Assembly (NCBI GenBank): GCA_934718155.1
Contig: CAKUZF010000007.1
Location: 1-64,000 of the forward strand
Reading direction: 5' to 3'
From: an uncultured Parabacteroides sp.
GTDB lineage: Bacteria; Bacteroidota; Bacteroidia; Bacteroidales; Tannerellaceae
Length of the DNA stretch: 64,000 nt
Positions 1-8,432 of the stretch are shown here, piece after piece (positions within the stretch are counted from its first letter, which is position 1; every line of letters begins with the position of its first letter). Both the position numbers and the translations under genes were made by a program. The notes under the pieces were generated by a model. It was not told the DNA's origin, did not search any database, and worked only from the letters and a program-made list of their open reading frames with translations.

Positions 1-302
1 TTCGTCTTATGAAGAATTTCCATGTGATGTGAAAAGCTGATACCTAAAAATTCCTCACGATTGATTTCGCTCGCCATGGGCGACCATTTTTGCAAAGAGA
101 AATTGTCAATATCGATAACATTTTTATTTACAGCTATTTGCAATTTGCTCGCCAATGGCGAGCAAATTATATATTGCATCCAATATTCGTAGAAAGAACG
201 CATATTACGAATGTTCTGCGAAGAGAATCCACGAAGACTAGGAAGTTCACGACGTAACTGTTCACTGATACGGTCAATAACAGACAATGCTGGCAGTCGC
301 AT
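1..302 (-). pseudogene. DUF1016 (YhcG-type) N-terminal fragment, off left edge
   Basis: Reading right to left from an ATG at 302, the frame stays open to the window edge (about 100 codons). It contains SVIDRISEQLRRELP, GFSSQNIRNMRSFYEYW and EFLGISFSHHMEILHKT, which look like the N-terminal DUF1016 domain of YhcG-type proteins; the PD-(D/E)XK nuclease domain would lie beyond the edge. The usual first 40 or so residues are missing. The frame is closed by TAG at 306-308, just before a pair of short hairpins, so the 5' end looks truncated. Such proteins are often carried with restriction-modification or mobile DNA. The family call is by motif memory; whether the gene is dead or simply starts here cannot be decided. 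Confidence 0.5.
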
Positions 303-337
303 TCTCTATATCGTTGTACCTTGCCCTCAAAAATGGA

Positions 338-415
338 GTTGACTTCATCGTCCGATGAAGTCGGCTTCGTAGGCAAAGTAAGTTGACTTCGTAGGGCTAT
401 GAAGTCGGCTTCATA
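338..415. repeat. Two tandem hairpin repeats, 44-bp spacing
   Basis: Two copies of a unit start GTTGACTTC at 338 and 382. Each holds a palindrome: GACTTCATCG/CGATGAAGTC at 341-362 is perfect, and GACTTCGTAG/CTATGAAGTC at 385-406 has one mismatch. Each palindrome is followed by GGCTTCRTA. They sit exactly where the DUF1016 frame breaks. Function is unknown; they may be a terminator pair or the scar of a small mobile repeat. Confidence 0.6.
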
Positions 416-434
416 AAATGAGTGAATTTACAGA

Positions 435-587
435 GGTGCCACAAAACTACAAAACTTAGCTGGACGTATGGCGAATCGACATATACCAATGACTATGGAA
501 GATTGGGCTAAACGTATTGATATTATTCCAAAACAAATCCTTATTTGCTGGCTTATAAACCACATTTTTCATTTAATATTCTACTGA
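435..587 (+). pseudogene. Possible RhuM-family C-terminal remnant
   Basis: An open stretch reads ATKLQNLAGRMANR followed by HIPMTMEDWAKRID. This resembles the C-terminal helical part of RhuM-family virulence proteins, in which a PMxMxDW..xLD segment is typical. There is no start codon giving a full protein, the fragment ends at a TGA at 585-587, and the expected following residues are absent. A short frame beginning MSEFTEVPQNYK overlaps it, as if a frameshift separates the two. Together with the DUF1016 fragment it suggests a decayed accessory island. The family call is tentative. Confidence 0.3.
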
Positions 588-830
588 AATATGCAGCAGT
601 AGTTCCATCTATATAATCATTACTTTTGCACATAACAATGCTATTGATATTGTGTGCAATAATGATGATTATATTCTGCATTGTCAATGCAAGTAATAAA
701 TGATATTGAGGTGCGCCGCAAGATGTCCTCGCAACGTATGGCATCGCACGGCAACGCACCAACGCCTACGGCGCATGTCGTAATTTTGTGACACGGAAAC
801 GATACGAAGGTATCAGGCTGGAGGGGCGCT

Positions 831-953
831 GCTCTAAGGCTGCTCCGAGGTTGCTCCGAGGTTGCTCTAATGTTTCTCTAATCCGCGGTTAGAGAAACGA
901 TAGAGAAACGTTAGAGAAACGATAGAGCTCGATTAGAGAAACACTAGAGCTAA
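831..953. repeat. Inverted array of 11-bp repeats
   Basis: From 831, units of 11 bp follow one another: GCTCTAAGGCT, GCTCCGAGGTT twice, GCTCTAATGTT, then TCTCTAATCCG to 885. On the other side of a CCGCGG centre the units run in the opposite sense: GTTAGAGAAAC at 888, GATAGAGAAAC at 899, GTTAGAGAAAC at 910, then degenerate copies to 953. GTTTCTCTAA (872-881) and TTAGAGAAAC (889-898) form a perfect 10-bp inverted repeat. No ORF runs through it convincingly. An 11-bp period is close to one helical turn. Between 588 and 830, and from 954 to 1190, nothing further is recognised. Confidence 0.7.
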
Positions 954-1195
954 AGCGTCGCAGCTTGGGAGTGGCGGCCTTCGAACAGCGTTCGAGCGCT
1001 CCAGACAGCCCTCCGCGACAACAGTTTTTTCAACCCAGACCCCAACGCCTTCGAGGGTCACCCCGACAAGGGGTTAACGGGGAGGCACGACTAACATGGC
1101 AGAGTTAAGAGGAATTTCATCCGCAGGGCGCAGGGCGCACAACACGCAAGCTGACGTGTCGGCGCAGGCTTCTTGGCGATACAGACTATTTTTTT

Positions 1196-1203
1196 TACCT
1201 TTG
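1196..1203 (+). promoter_or_regulatory. -7 box of the tgt-lptF/G promoter
   Basis: TACCTTTG matches the Bacteroidetes -7 consensus TAnnTTTG and lies 29 bp before the tgt ATG. Confidence 0.6.
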
Positions 1204-1232
1204 TCGCCTAAAATATCCATAAGAGAACTAAC

Positions 1233-2363
1233 ATGACATTTGAATTACAGCATACCGATTCGCTCACGAATGCAAGAGCGGGCGTGATCACTACGGATCA
1301 TGGCCAGATCGAGACGCCTATCTTTATGCCCGTTGGCACGCAAGGCACCGTGAAGGGCGTGCATTTCCCGGAGTTGGAAAACGAGGTCAAGGCTCAAATC
1401 ATCTTAGGCAACACGTATCACCTCTATTTGCGTCCGGGCACATCGATCCTGGAGCAGGCCGGCGGATTGCATAAGTTCAACACGTGGAGCAAGCCGATCT
1501 TGACCGACAGCGGTGGATTTCAGGTCTTCTCGCTCTCTGAGAACCGGAAACTGCACGAAGAGGGTGCCCTGTTCCGCTCGCACATCGACGGCTCGAAGCA
1601 TCTGTTCACTCCCGAGAAGGTGATGGACATCGAACGCTCGATCGGCGCGGACATCATCATGGCTTTCGACGAGTGCTGCCCGGGCGACGCCGATTATGAG
1701 TACGCAAAGCAGTCGCTCGGACTGACAGAGCGTTGGCTGGATCGCTGCCTCGCGCGCTTCAACAGCACAGAGCCGAAATATGGCTACAAGCAGAGCCTTT
1801 TCCCTATCGTACAGGGCTGCACCTACCCCGACTTGCGCCGACGTGCGGCCGAGAACGTGGCAAGCAAGGGAGCCGATGGCAATGCGATCGGCGGATTGGC
1901 CGTGGGCGAACCCACAGAGAAGATGTATGAGATGATCGAGGTCGTAAACGAGATCCTGCCGAAAGACAAGCCTCGCTACCTTATGGGCGTAGGCACTCCG
2001 ATCAACATCCTGGAGGCGATTGAGCGAGGCGTGGACATGTTCGACTGCATCATGCCGACTCGCAACGGACGCAACGGGCAGCTCTTCACGCGCTTCGGCA
2101 CGATCAATATGCGCAATAAGAAATGGGAGAACGACTTCTCGCCCATCGACCCCGACGGCCATTGCGAGGCTGACCTGCGCTACACCAAGGCCTACCTTCA
2201 CCATCTGATCCACGTGAAGGAGATGCTGGGCTTGCAGATTGCCTCGATTCATAATCTCGCGTTCTATCTTTGGCTGGTCCGTGAGGCCCGCAAGCACATC
2301 ATCGCAGGCGATTTCAGCAGCTGGAAGAGCGGCATGGTGCGCCAAATGGACAACCGCCTATAA
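1233..2363 (+). CDS. tgt: Queuine tRNA-ribosyltransferase
   Basis: Exchanges guanine-34 of GUN-anticodon tRNAs for preQ1 as a step in queuosine synthesis. The 376-residue length is normal for bacterial Tgt. TDSGGFQVFS (91-100) carries the general-base Asp92, GGLAVGE (220-226) is the substrate loop, and DCIMPTRNGRNG begins with the nucleophile Asp271. The structural zinc site, normally CxCxxC plus a distant His, is degenerate: the three Cys positions read Gly309, Cys311 and Asp314, while His340 is kept. I believe related Bacteroidetes enzymes also lack these cysteines. The lptF/G gene follows after 23 bp, so the two are probably cotranscribed from the -7 box at 1196. Confidence 0.97.
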   Translation: MTFELQHTDSLTNARAGVITTDHGQIETPIFMPVGTQGTVKGVHFPELENEVKAQIILGNTYHLYLRPGTSILEQAGGLHKFNTWSKPILTDSGGFQVFSLSENRKLHEEGALFRSHIDGSKHLFTPEKVMDIERSIGADIIMAFDECCPGDADYEYAKQSLGLTERWLDRCLARFNSTEPKYGYKQSLFPIVQGCTYPDLRRRAAENVASKGADGNAIGGLAVGEPTEKMYEMIEVVNEILPKDKPRYLMGVGTPINILEAIERGVDMFDCIMPTRNGRNGQLFTRFGTINMRNKKWENDFSPIDPDGHCEADLRYTKAYLHHLIHVKEMLGLQIASIHNLAFYLWLVREARKHIIAGDFSSWKSGMVRQMDNRL

Positions 2364-2386
2364 ACCCCGTTAAGCCTGTCTGACAG

Positions 2387-3472
2387 ATGAATCTTAAACT
2401 GAAACGAATAGATTGGTACATCATCAAGCAATTCCTGGGGACGTATGTCTTCTCCATCGCGCTGATCATCTCGATCTCGGTGGTGTTCGACATCAACGAG
2501 AAGATCGATAAGTTCTTGAATCCCGACGTGCCCCTGAAGGCTATCATCGTGGATTACTACTTCAACTTCATCCCCTACTACGCCAATCTGTTCAGCCCGC
2601 TATTCACCTTTATCGCGGTGATTTTCTTCACCTCCAAGCTGGCCGACCGCTCGGAGGTGATCGCCATGCTGGCAAGCGGCATGAGCTTCCGCCGACTGAT
2701 GCTGCCCTACGGCATCTCGGCGGCGGTGATCGCGATCGTTACCTTCGTATTGAACGCATTCATCATCCCTCCCGCCACGGCGACACGCATCGATTTCCAA
2801 AACAAATACATTAAGAATAAGAAGGTGGATTACGTCAGGAATGCGCAACTGGAAATCGAGCCGGGAGTGATTGCCTATTTCGATAGTTATGACGCACGGT
2901 CGAACATGGGCTATCGCTTCTCTTTGGAGCATTTCGAGGATAAGAAATTAGTCTCTCGTCTGACCGCAAAGTCCATCAAATATGATTCGCTTTATCAATG
3001 GACGATGATCGACTATATGATTCGCGATTTCGATGGCATGCGCGAACATATTAGCAGCGGCTCACGCAAAGACACGACGCTGACGATTGTTCCATCAGAC
3101 TTCTTGATCTCGGTGAACGATTGCGAGACCATGACAACCCCCGAGCTGAACACCTATATTAATAGGCAAAAGAAAAGAGGCGTGGGCAACATTCAAACTT
3201 TCCAAATCGAGTATCACAAACGCTTCGCCACGATTATGGCGGCCTTTATCCTGACATCGATCGGTGCTTCATTGTCGTCGAGAAAGATTAAGGGAGGCAT
3301 GGGAATGAACATTGGTATTGGCTTGGCGCTTAGCTCATCCTATATCCTGTTTATGACCGTTACGTCTACCTTCGCAATCAGCGGCTATGTATCGCCCGGA
3401 GTAGCGGCATGGATCCCGAATATCATCTATACATTCATCGCTGTTTACCTATACCAAAAGGCTCCAAGATAA
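2387..3472 (+). CDS. LptF/LptG family LPS export permease
   Basis: A YjgP/YjgQ-type inner-membrane permease of 361 residues. With LptB it would form the ABC transporter that extracts lipopolysaccharide from the inner membrane. About six membrane spans are visible: three N-terminal (near 15-34, 67-83, 108-128) and three C-terminal (near 275-357), with the periplasmic jellyroll region between. SEVIAMLASGMSFRRLMLP (89-107) is the cytoplasmic coupling helix that contacts LptB. Sequence alone does not tell LptF from LptG; Bacteroidetes usually carry two paralogues. It lies 23 bp after tgt and ends at a strong hairpin. Confidence 0.88.
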   Translation: MNLKLKRIDWYIIKQFLGTYVFSIALIISISVVFDINEKIDKFLNPDVPLKAIIVDYYFNFIPYYANLFSPLFTFIAVIFFTSKLADRSEVIAMLASGMSFRRLMLPYGISAAVIAIVTFVLNAFIIPPATATRIDFQNKYIKNKKVDYVRNAQLEIEPGVIAYFDSYDARSNMGYRFSLEHFEDKKLVSRLTAKSIKYDSLYQWTMIDYMIRDFDGMREHISSGSRKDTTLTIVPSDFLISVNDCETMTTPELNTYINRQKKRGVGNIQTFQIEYHKRFATIMAAFILTSIGASLSSRKIKGGMGMNIGIGLALSSSYILFMTVTSTFAISGYVSPGVAAWIPNIIYTFIAVYLYQKAPR

Positions 3473-3488
3473 GAGGTAATGCGATAAT

Positions 3489-3523
3489 AAAAGCCGGATT
3501 CACTCATGCTGAATCCGGCTTTT
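3489..3523. terminator. Bidirectional terminator between lptF/G and pyrD
   Basis: AAAAGCCGGATTCA pairs with TGAATCCGGCTTTT across a short loop. A- and T-rich flanks on both sides fit termination of the converging transcripts. Confidence 0.85.
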
Positions 3524-3562
3524 ATTTTATTGGGCAAACGCCCGATAGGAAGGCTATAAGGA

Positions 3563-4474
3563 TTAAATATCCAATGCGCCTGTCAGCTCTTTTACCGATC
3601 GGAATCCGTGACGATCGCAATAGTCATTTAAGCCATCAACAACCTTCACTCCCACCGTAGGATCGACAAAGTTATAGGTGCCGATCTGAATAGCGGTCGC
3701 TCCCGCCAGCATGAACTCTACCGCATCCTTCCAATTGGAAATGCCACCCAGGCCAATGATAGGAATGTTCACGGCCTTATAGGTCTGCCATACCATACGC
3801 AAGGCAACAGGCTTCACGCAGGGACCAGAGAGGCCTCCAGTTATTGTAGATAATAACGGTTTGCGACGCTCGGCGTCGATCGCCATTCCCAGCATGGTGT
3901 TGATCAGCGAAACGGCATCCGCACCCTCAGCCTCGACGGCACGGGCTATCTCGGTGATGTCGGTAACGTTGGGCGAAAGTTTTACAATAAGTGTCTTCGG
4001 GTAAGCCTTGCGAACTGCCTTCACAACCTCGGCAGCTCCCTTAGCCGTAACGCCAAATGCCATACCTCCCTGTTTCACGTTCGGGCAAGAGATGTTCAGC
4101 TCGATGGCGGGAATCTTGTCGAGCGCAGCGATCTTCTCGGCACACTCCACGTAGGTCTCGATCGACGAACCGCTGACGTTGACCATCATGTTGGTGTCGA
4201 TATCTTTGATCGTGGGATAAATGTGCTCAATAAAGTAATCCGCACCCTTATTCTGCAAACCAACGGCGTTCAACATGCCTGAAGGGGTCTCGGCCATACG
4301 GGGATAATCGTTGCCTTCACGCGGCTGAGCCGTCGTTCCCTTCACGAAGATGCCTCCAAGACGTGAGATATCCATTAAATCAGCATATTCGATGCCATAC
4401 CCGAACGTGCCTGACGCTGTCATTACCGGGTTCTTCAACGCCAGTTTACCAATCTGTACACTTAACTCAGCCAT
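3563..4474 (-). CDS. pyrD: Dihydroorotate dehydrogenase B, catalytic subunit
   Basis: Oxidises dihydroorotate to orotate in pyrimidine synthesis, passing electrons through PyrK to NAD+. The 303-residue class 1B FMN barrel starts MAELSVQIGKLALKNPVMTA. ELNISCPNVKQGG carries the active-site Cys that serves as base in class 1 enzymes. IIGLGGISNWKDAVEFMLAG and AIQIGTYNF are the C-terminal FMN-phosphate loops. Its start overlaps the end of pyrK by 13 bp, showing a coupled two-gene operon, consistent with an obligate heterotetramer. Confidence 0.96.
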   Translation of the reverse strand: MAELSVQIGKLALKNPVMTASGTFGYGIEYADLMDISRLGGIFVKGTTAQPREGNDYPRMAETPSGMLNAVGLQNKGADYFIEHIYPTIKDIDTNMMVNVSGSSIETYVECAEKIAALDKIPAIELNISCPNVKQGGMAFGVTAKGAAEVVKAVRKAYPKTLIVKLSPNVTDITEIARAVEAEGADAVSLINTMLGMAIDAERRKPLLSTITGGLSGPCVKPVALRMVWQTYKAVNIPIIGLGGISNWKDAVEFMLAGATAIQIGTYNFVDPTVGVKVVDGLNDYCDRHGFRSVKELTGALDI

Positions 4475-5247
4475 GATAATTGTTCAATATTAAATACGGG
4501 ACCCTCTTTACAAACACAAACATTGTGGCCTTTCACATCCTTCTCCACACAGCAGAGGCAGGCTCCTAAGCCACAGGCCATGCGATTCTCTAAGGAGACC
4601 TCGCAAGCAATCCGCTCAGCGTGAGCGTATTTAGCGACTGCTACCATCATAGGTTTCGGACCGCAGGTGAAGATCTGGTCGAAGCGAATCTGCTTCAAAA
4701 CGGAGTGGTTGGTGACGTAGCCCTTCTCGCCGTAAGAGCCATCCTCGGTCGTTACATACACAGAGCCAAACTTCTGAAACTCATCCAATTGTTGCAAATC
4801 GGCCTTGGAGCGTGCGCCCAGCAGGAAGACGGGTTCATAGCCAGCCTCCTTCAGGCAAGCGCCTAAATAGAGCATAGGCGCCGTGCCAACGCCACCGCCC
4901 ACAAGCAGGAATTTCTTGTCGTGAGGCTCGTTGGCGGGCATCGTGAAACCATTGCCCAAAGGCAAAACCACATTGACCAAGTCGCCAGCCTTACACGCAG
5001 CCAACTGGCGAGTGCCCTCGCCAACCAACTGGATCAAAAGCCATAACTCGTTTTTCGCCTTATCGACGAAATGGATAGAAATAGGACGGCGCAAGAAGGT
5101 AGAGGGCGAATGATCCACTCTAACTTCGACAAACTGGCCTGGAAGCATCTCGGGCAATGCCTCGTCGGAAGTCAGTTTAAGCAAGCAATACTGCGCATGA
5201 GGGCGAATATTCTCTGTCACCCGCAGATCTAACATGTACTTCTTCAT
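4462..5247 (-). CDS. pyrK: Dihydroorotate dehydrogenase B, electron transfer subunit
   Basis: Ferredoxin-reductase-like partner of PyrD (261 residues), carrying FAD and a [2Fe-2S] cluster to move electrons to NAD+. FLRRPISIHFVD is the FAD-binding RxPxS motif, FLLVGGGVGTAPMLYLG the nucleotide-binding loop, and the C-terminal MACGLGACLCCVEK with the later VCVCKEGPVF supplies the iron-sulfur cysteines. It is first in the pyrK-pyrD unit. A possible -7 box (TATATTTG on the minus strand, 5253-5260) is so close to the ATG that the message would be nearly leaderless. Confidence 0.95.
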   Translation of the reverse strand: MKKYMLDLRVTENIRPHAQYCLLKLTSDEALPEMLPGQFVEVRVDHSPSTFLRRPISIHFVDKAKNELWLLIQLVGEGTRQLAACKAGDLVNVVLPLGNGFTMPANEPHDKKFLLVGGGVGTAPMLYLGACLKEAGYEPVFLLGARSKADLQQLDEFQKFGSVYVTTEDGSYGEKGYVTNHSVLKQIRFDQIFTCGPKPMMVAVAKYAHAERIACEVSLENRMACGLGACLCCVEKDVKGHNVCVCKEGPVFNIEQLSWLS

Positions 5248-5329
5248 CTATTCAAATATATAAATAGTTTTACGCGAAGATAATGCAAAAACGCGAGAGA
5301 GAGGAAAGGACCAAGCAAGGAGGAAGAGA

Positions 5330-5806
5330 CTATTCCTCCTTTTTTTCGAGCACGAAGGTGTCGAACGTGCTATCGGAATAGAAAATCACTATTTTTTCCA
5401 CCGATTTAGAGGGTGTTTCCTTACAGACAACACGCTCTATATGTGCGGGTTGAGGTGTGTTTTGAGGGTAATTAACCCCATAATAAGAGCGATTATCGTT
5501 AATAACAGACGATCCTTCGGGTAAAAAAGGATTCTCAGCGCATTGAGAGGCGGATGGGTCGCACTCGCCATGCTTATACATTTCGCCTTTCCCCAATAAC
5601 AGCCAATCGGAGCTAAGGGTGGGGAAACGCTCAAGGATCTTAAGGGCAACATCTAAACTGGGGTAAGAGCGGCCACTCTTTATTTGCGAAACAGCACCAC
5701 GAGAAATACCGATCGCTTCAGCAAACTGAGCGTCGGTTAACTGTTCATGCTCGATAACAGCCAAAACACGTTGCTTAACCTGTTCCTTCGTATTAGTCTC
5801 GTCCAT
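5330..5806 (-). CDS. XRE-family helix-turn-helix regulator
   Basis: A 158-residue protein with a lambda-repressor-like DNA-binding domain. LTDAQFAEAIGISRGAVSQI (23-42) is the helix-turn-helix and SGRSYPSLDVALKILERFP completes it; DWLLLGKGEMY is typical of Bacteroidetes phage-type repressors. The C-terminal half (80-158) is polar and unrecognised, ending in an acidic-basic tail. A palindrome overlaps its own promoter, suggesting autoregulation. It stands alone between pyrK and a long AT-rich gap. The target genes are unknown. Confidence 0.82.
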   Translation of the reverse strand: MDETNTKEQVKQRVLAVIEHEQLTDAQFAEAIGISRGAVSQIKSGRSYPSLDVALKILERFPTLSSDWLLLGKGEMYKHGECDPSASQCAENPFLPEGSSVINDNRSYYGVNYPQNTPQPAHIERVVCKETPSKSVEKIVIFYSDSTFDTFVLEKKEE

Positions 5807-5851
5807 AACACCTGTTTTTACGCCATAATGGCAGTTAAATACCCATTTTTA

Positions 5852-5904
5852 CACCTTTACATAAGGTGATACAAATATAAACTTATTTTTTGGATTGTGC
5901 AAAA
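5852..5904 (-). promoter_or_regulatory. Promoter and candidate operator of the XRE gene
   Basis: On the minus strand TATATTTG (5872-5879) is a -7 box and a TTTTG (5900-5904) lies about 20 bp upstream as the -33 element. CACCTT/AAGGTG (5852-5868, 5-bp spacer) is a perfect 6-bp inverted repeat at the predicted start site, a good place for an autoregulatory operator. Confidence 0.5.
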
Positions 5905-5953
5905 TAGAAACATAAATATAAACTGACATACTTATAATCGATATGTTGTATCT

Positions 5954-6313
5954 GTAAACTTGCATTGGGTTAAGCATTGTAAACGAAGACGCATTTGGAT
6001 TATACTTTTAGTTTCGATATTTTTCGTATCTTATTGGCGTTATGTTTGTTGCATTTTCTATACACGCCTATTTTGCCAGATATTTACATTTACGACATTA
6101 TTTATGGATATATACTTAAAGTTTACCGAGAATAGATCCGCACTTTTCGTATGGCTTTCTTTATCTTGCGCTATCCAAACTGCAACAAACTATAGCATAA
6201 CCATTTCCGCTGTAATATTTATATATGTAAATCGTTTACGTTTATATTCTATGCACATTTACAACTTTAACGTTTACATATTAAATACAGATTGGCAAAA
6301 ACAGACGGTTTAC
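5954..6313. other. AT-rich gap with clustered GTTTAC sites
   Basis: The 800-bp gap between the XRE gene and holA is AT-rich and holds no convincing gene. GTTTAC or its complement GTAAAC occurs at 5954, 5979, 6121, 6234, 6272 and 6308, with further TTTAC cores at 6083, 6089 and 6258. The cluster could be a set of binding sites for the adjacent XRE protein or a remnant of mobile DNA. A 137-codon frame at 5960-6373 looks like a chance reading of AT-rich sequence. Confidence 0.4.
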
Positions 6314-6528
6314 AACTGTATCATGTATAGAATCGTATACAGAGCACACCTTCGATCCTCAATTCGTCTATGATTTAGTATTAAAGACTGTCATCCTGAC
6401 AGCGTCGATCAAGAAAGAATACTCCAGCTTTGTTTTTTGGCGATTTTCCCCTATCCCTTATGCAGAACTCTTAAAAATTGGATTCTCACGGAGTTTAAAC
6501 TAGCATAATTTGCTGTATACAAACAATT

Positions 6529-6580
6529 AAGGCCTCATTTTCTTGTTTACCACAATGCGCAAACCAGAAAACAAGGCCTT
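6529..6580. terminator. Imperfect inverted repeat after holA
   Basis: AAGGCCTCATTTTCT (6529-6543) and AGAAAACAAGGCCTT (6566-6580) pair at 13 of 15 positions. The element lies just beyond the holA stop and probably ends the amn-holA message. Confidence 0.5.
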
Positions 6581-6608
6581 ATCAAACCTTAATTCCAAAA
6601 AGAACTGA

Positions 6609-7631
6609 TCAATGCATGATCTTATAGAGCAATTCCTTTAAAATATCGCCATCTGAAGCCGAAGAGTTGTCCACTCCCTTCGAACGTGCATCTGCTTTAC
6701 GGATCTCGCCGATCGATAAGAAGACTCGCATCGCCGTGTAGTGCTTCATGCCCGTCAGATAGTCTTTGAGCTGAAAAGGGCTCTTCAGCCCCATGGCCGC
6801 CATCAATCCCGACTCCGACTTGTCCTTGCTGTAATAGCCAATCAGCAGGTTCGAGAAGTAATTGAAAAGTACAGCAAGCGTAGGTTGAAGCGGATTGTTC
6901 TTCGGGTTCTTCTCGAAGTATTGGGCAATGCGATTTGCCTTGAGAACATCCTTCATCGCAATGGCACGTAGCAGCTCGAAATTATTGTACTCTTTGCTGA
7001 TGCCAATGTTCTTCTCAACCAGTTCGGGCGTGACGCGTTTTAAGCCTGTCTGAGCCATTATGATCGCCAACTTGTCTAATTCCTTGGCCAAGCGGTTTAG
7101 ATCGTTTCCAAGGAAGTCTGAGAGCATCTGAGCGGCCTTTGGGTCGATCGTGAGAGACCGCTGCTGCAAAACCGACGTAATAAATGCTGGCATTTTATAG
7201 TCGGGAATCTTTTTCGACTCGAATATAACGCCTTTTTTCTCCACCAGCGAGGCCAAGGATTTCCGCCTATCAAGCGTTTTATACTTGTAGTCGATCACCA
7301 AGACAGTCGATGATAAGGGCTGCTTTACATAGGCGGCCAACTGCTCGATGTCGCGCATTAATTGCGCCTCCTTTACAACGATCAATTGGTAAGCCGACAT
7401 CATGGGGAAACGACGTGCGGCATTGATGACCGAAACCGCATCGGTATCCGCTCCATAAAACACCGTTTGATTGAAATCTCGCTCTTCCTCTTGAAGAACA
7501 TTTGCGATTAATAAATCGGTAATTCGGTCGATAAAATAGGGCTCTTCTCCCATCAAAACATACACAGGAGAGAATTGACGATCTGTTATCTCTTTACAAA
7601 TGGACTCGTAAGTGACCTCTTTCTTTGCCAT
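6609..7631 (-). CDS. holA: DNA polymerase III subunit delta
   Basis: Clamp-loader subunit that opens the beta sliding clamp. The 340-residue length is normal. The N-terminal part reads YVLMGEEPYFIDRITDLLI, the family's degenerate P-loop region; the middle has ARRFPMMSAYQLIVVKEAQ, and FLGNDLNRLAKELDKLAIIM is the highly characteristic delta segment before the C-terminal helical collar domain. It starts 17 bp after the amn stop, so the two are likely one transcript. Confidence 0.95.
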   Translation of the reverse strand: MAKKEVTYESICKEITDRQFSPVYVLMGEEPYFIDRITDLLIANVLQEEERDFNQTVFYGADTDAVSVINAARRFPMMSAYQLIVVKEAQLMRDIEQLAAYVKQPLSSTVLVIDYKYKTLDRRKSLASLVEKKGVIFESKKIPDYKMPAFITSVLQQRSLTIDPKAAQMLSDFLGNDLNRLAKELDKLAIIMAQTGLKRVTPELVEKNIGISKEYNNFELLRAIAMKDVLKANRIAQYFEKNPKNNPLQPTLAVLFNYFSNLLIGYYSKDKSESGLMAAMGLKSPFQLKDYLTGMKHYTAMRVFLSIGEIRKADARSKGVDNSSASDGDILKELLYKIMH

Positions 7632-7648
7632 GTTTGCCGAATAAATGA

Positions 7649-8425
7649 TTACCAGTTGTTACGTATATGATGAATGGATTTCTTCTCGTCGATAAGCTGA
7701 AGGAGCGCATCAACGCCCAACAAAACATGTTCTTCAGCGAACTGTTTTGTCACGTTTCGATCGCTTTCCTCCGTTTTAATTCCGCCTGGCTCCAGTGGCT
7801 TATCCGACACCATTAGCAGCGCTCCAGTAGGAATTTGATTGGCGAATCCTGCTGTCAAAAGTGTCGCTGTTTCCATATCAATACCCGTGGCATGCGTGCG
7901 CATCAGATAGTCTTTAAAGTCGTTATCATACTCCCAAACACGCCGGTTAGTGGTATAGACCGTACCTGCCCAATAGTCCTTTCCACGATCGCGAATTGCC
8001 GATGAAATCGCCCAAAGCATCGAAAATGCGGGCAATGATGGCACCTCGGGAGGCAGGTATTCATTGGAAGTACCCTCCCCACGAATGGCAGCAAGCGGTA
8101 TCAGATAATCGCCTAATTGGTTGTCGGGTTTCAGCCCACCACACTTGCCTAAAAACAAGACAGACTGCGGCATAATGGTCGTTAAAAGATCCATGATAGT
8201 AGCCGCATTGGCACTTCCCATGCCGAAATTAACAATCGTAATTCCATCAGCGGAAGCATTGGGCATAGCCCCTTTCAATCCCAAAATAGGCACATGGAAA
8301 TGAGCGGCGAACAACTCGACGTACTTCGTAAAATTGGTCAGCAGGATATGCTGGGTGAAGCCAGACAGTGGCCTCTCGGTGTAACGTGGCAACCAATTCT
8401 CGACAATTTCTTGCTTTGTCTTCAT
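7649..8425 (-). CDS. amn: AMP nucleosidase
   Basis: Hydrolyses AMP to adenine and ribose 5-phosphate. It is the short Bacteroidetes form (258 residues), lacking the long N-terminal domain of E. coli Amn. VNFGMGSANAATIMDLL and VLFLGKCGGLK form the nucleoside-phosphorylase fold core, and TGIDMETATLLTAGF carries the M-E-T segment that contacts ribose in this superfamily. It is divergent from the HsdR_N gene with only 34 bp between starts. A minus-strand -7 box (8468-8475) lies inside that neighbour's coding start. Confidence 0.92.
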   Translation of the reverse strand: MKTKQEIVENWLPRYTERPLSGFTQHILLTNFTKYVELFAAHFHVPILGLKGAMPNASADGITIVNFGMGSANAATIMDLLTTIMPQSVLFLGKCGGLKPDNQLGDYLIPLAAIRGEGTSNEYLPPEVPSLPAFSMLWAISSAIRDRGKDYWAGTVYTTNRRVWEYDNDFKDYLMRTHATGIDMETATLLTAGFANQIPTGALLMVSDKPLEPGGIKTEESDRNVTKQFAEEHVLLGVDALLQLIDEKKSIHHIRNNW

Positions 8426-8432
8426 AATTCAC

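Noticed and set aside
146..168. TTTGCTCGCC/GGCGAGCAAA palindrome in the DUF1016 fragment as an inserted element
   Set aside because: It is in frame and encodes residues that fit the protein (CSPLASK), so it is probably coincidence of codon choice.
5960..6373. A 137-codon frame in the AT-rich gap
   Set aside because: It is rich in Tyr, Ile, Phe and Cys as chance AT-rich readings are, has no promoter box and no family likeness.
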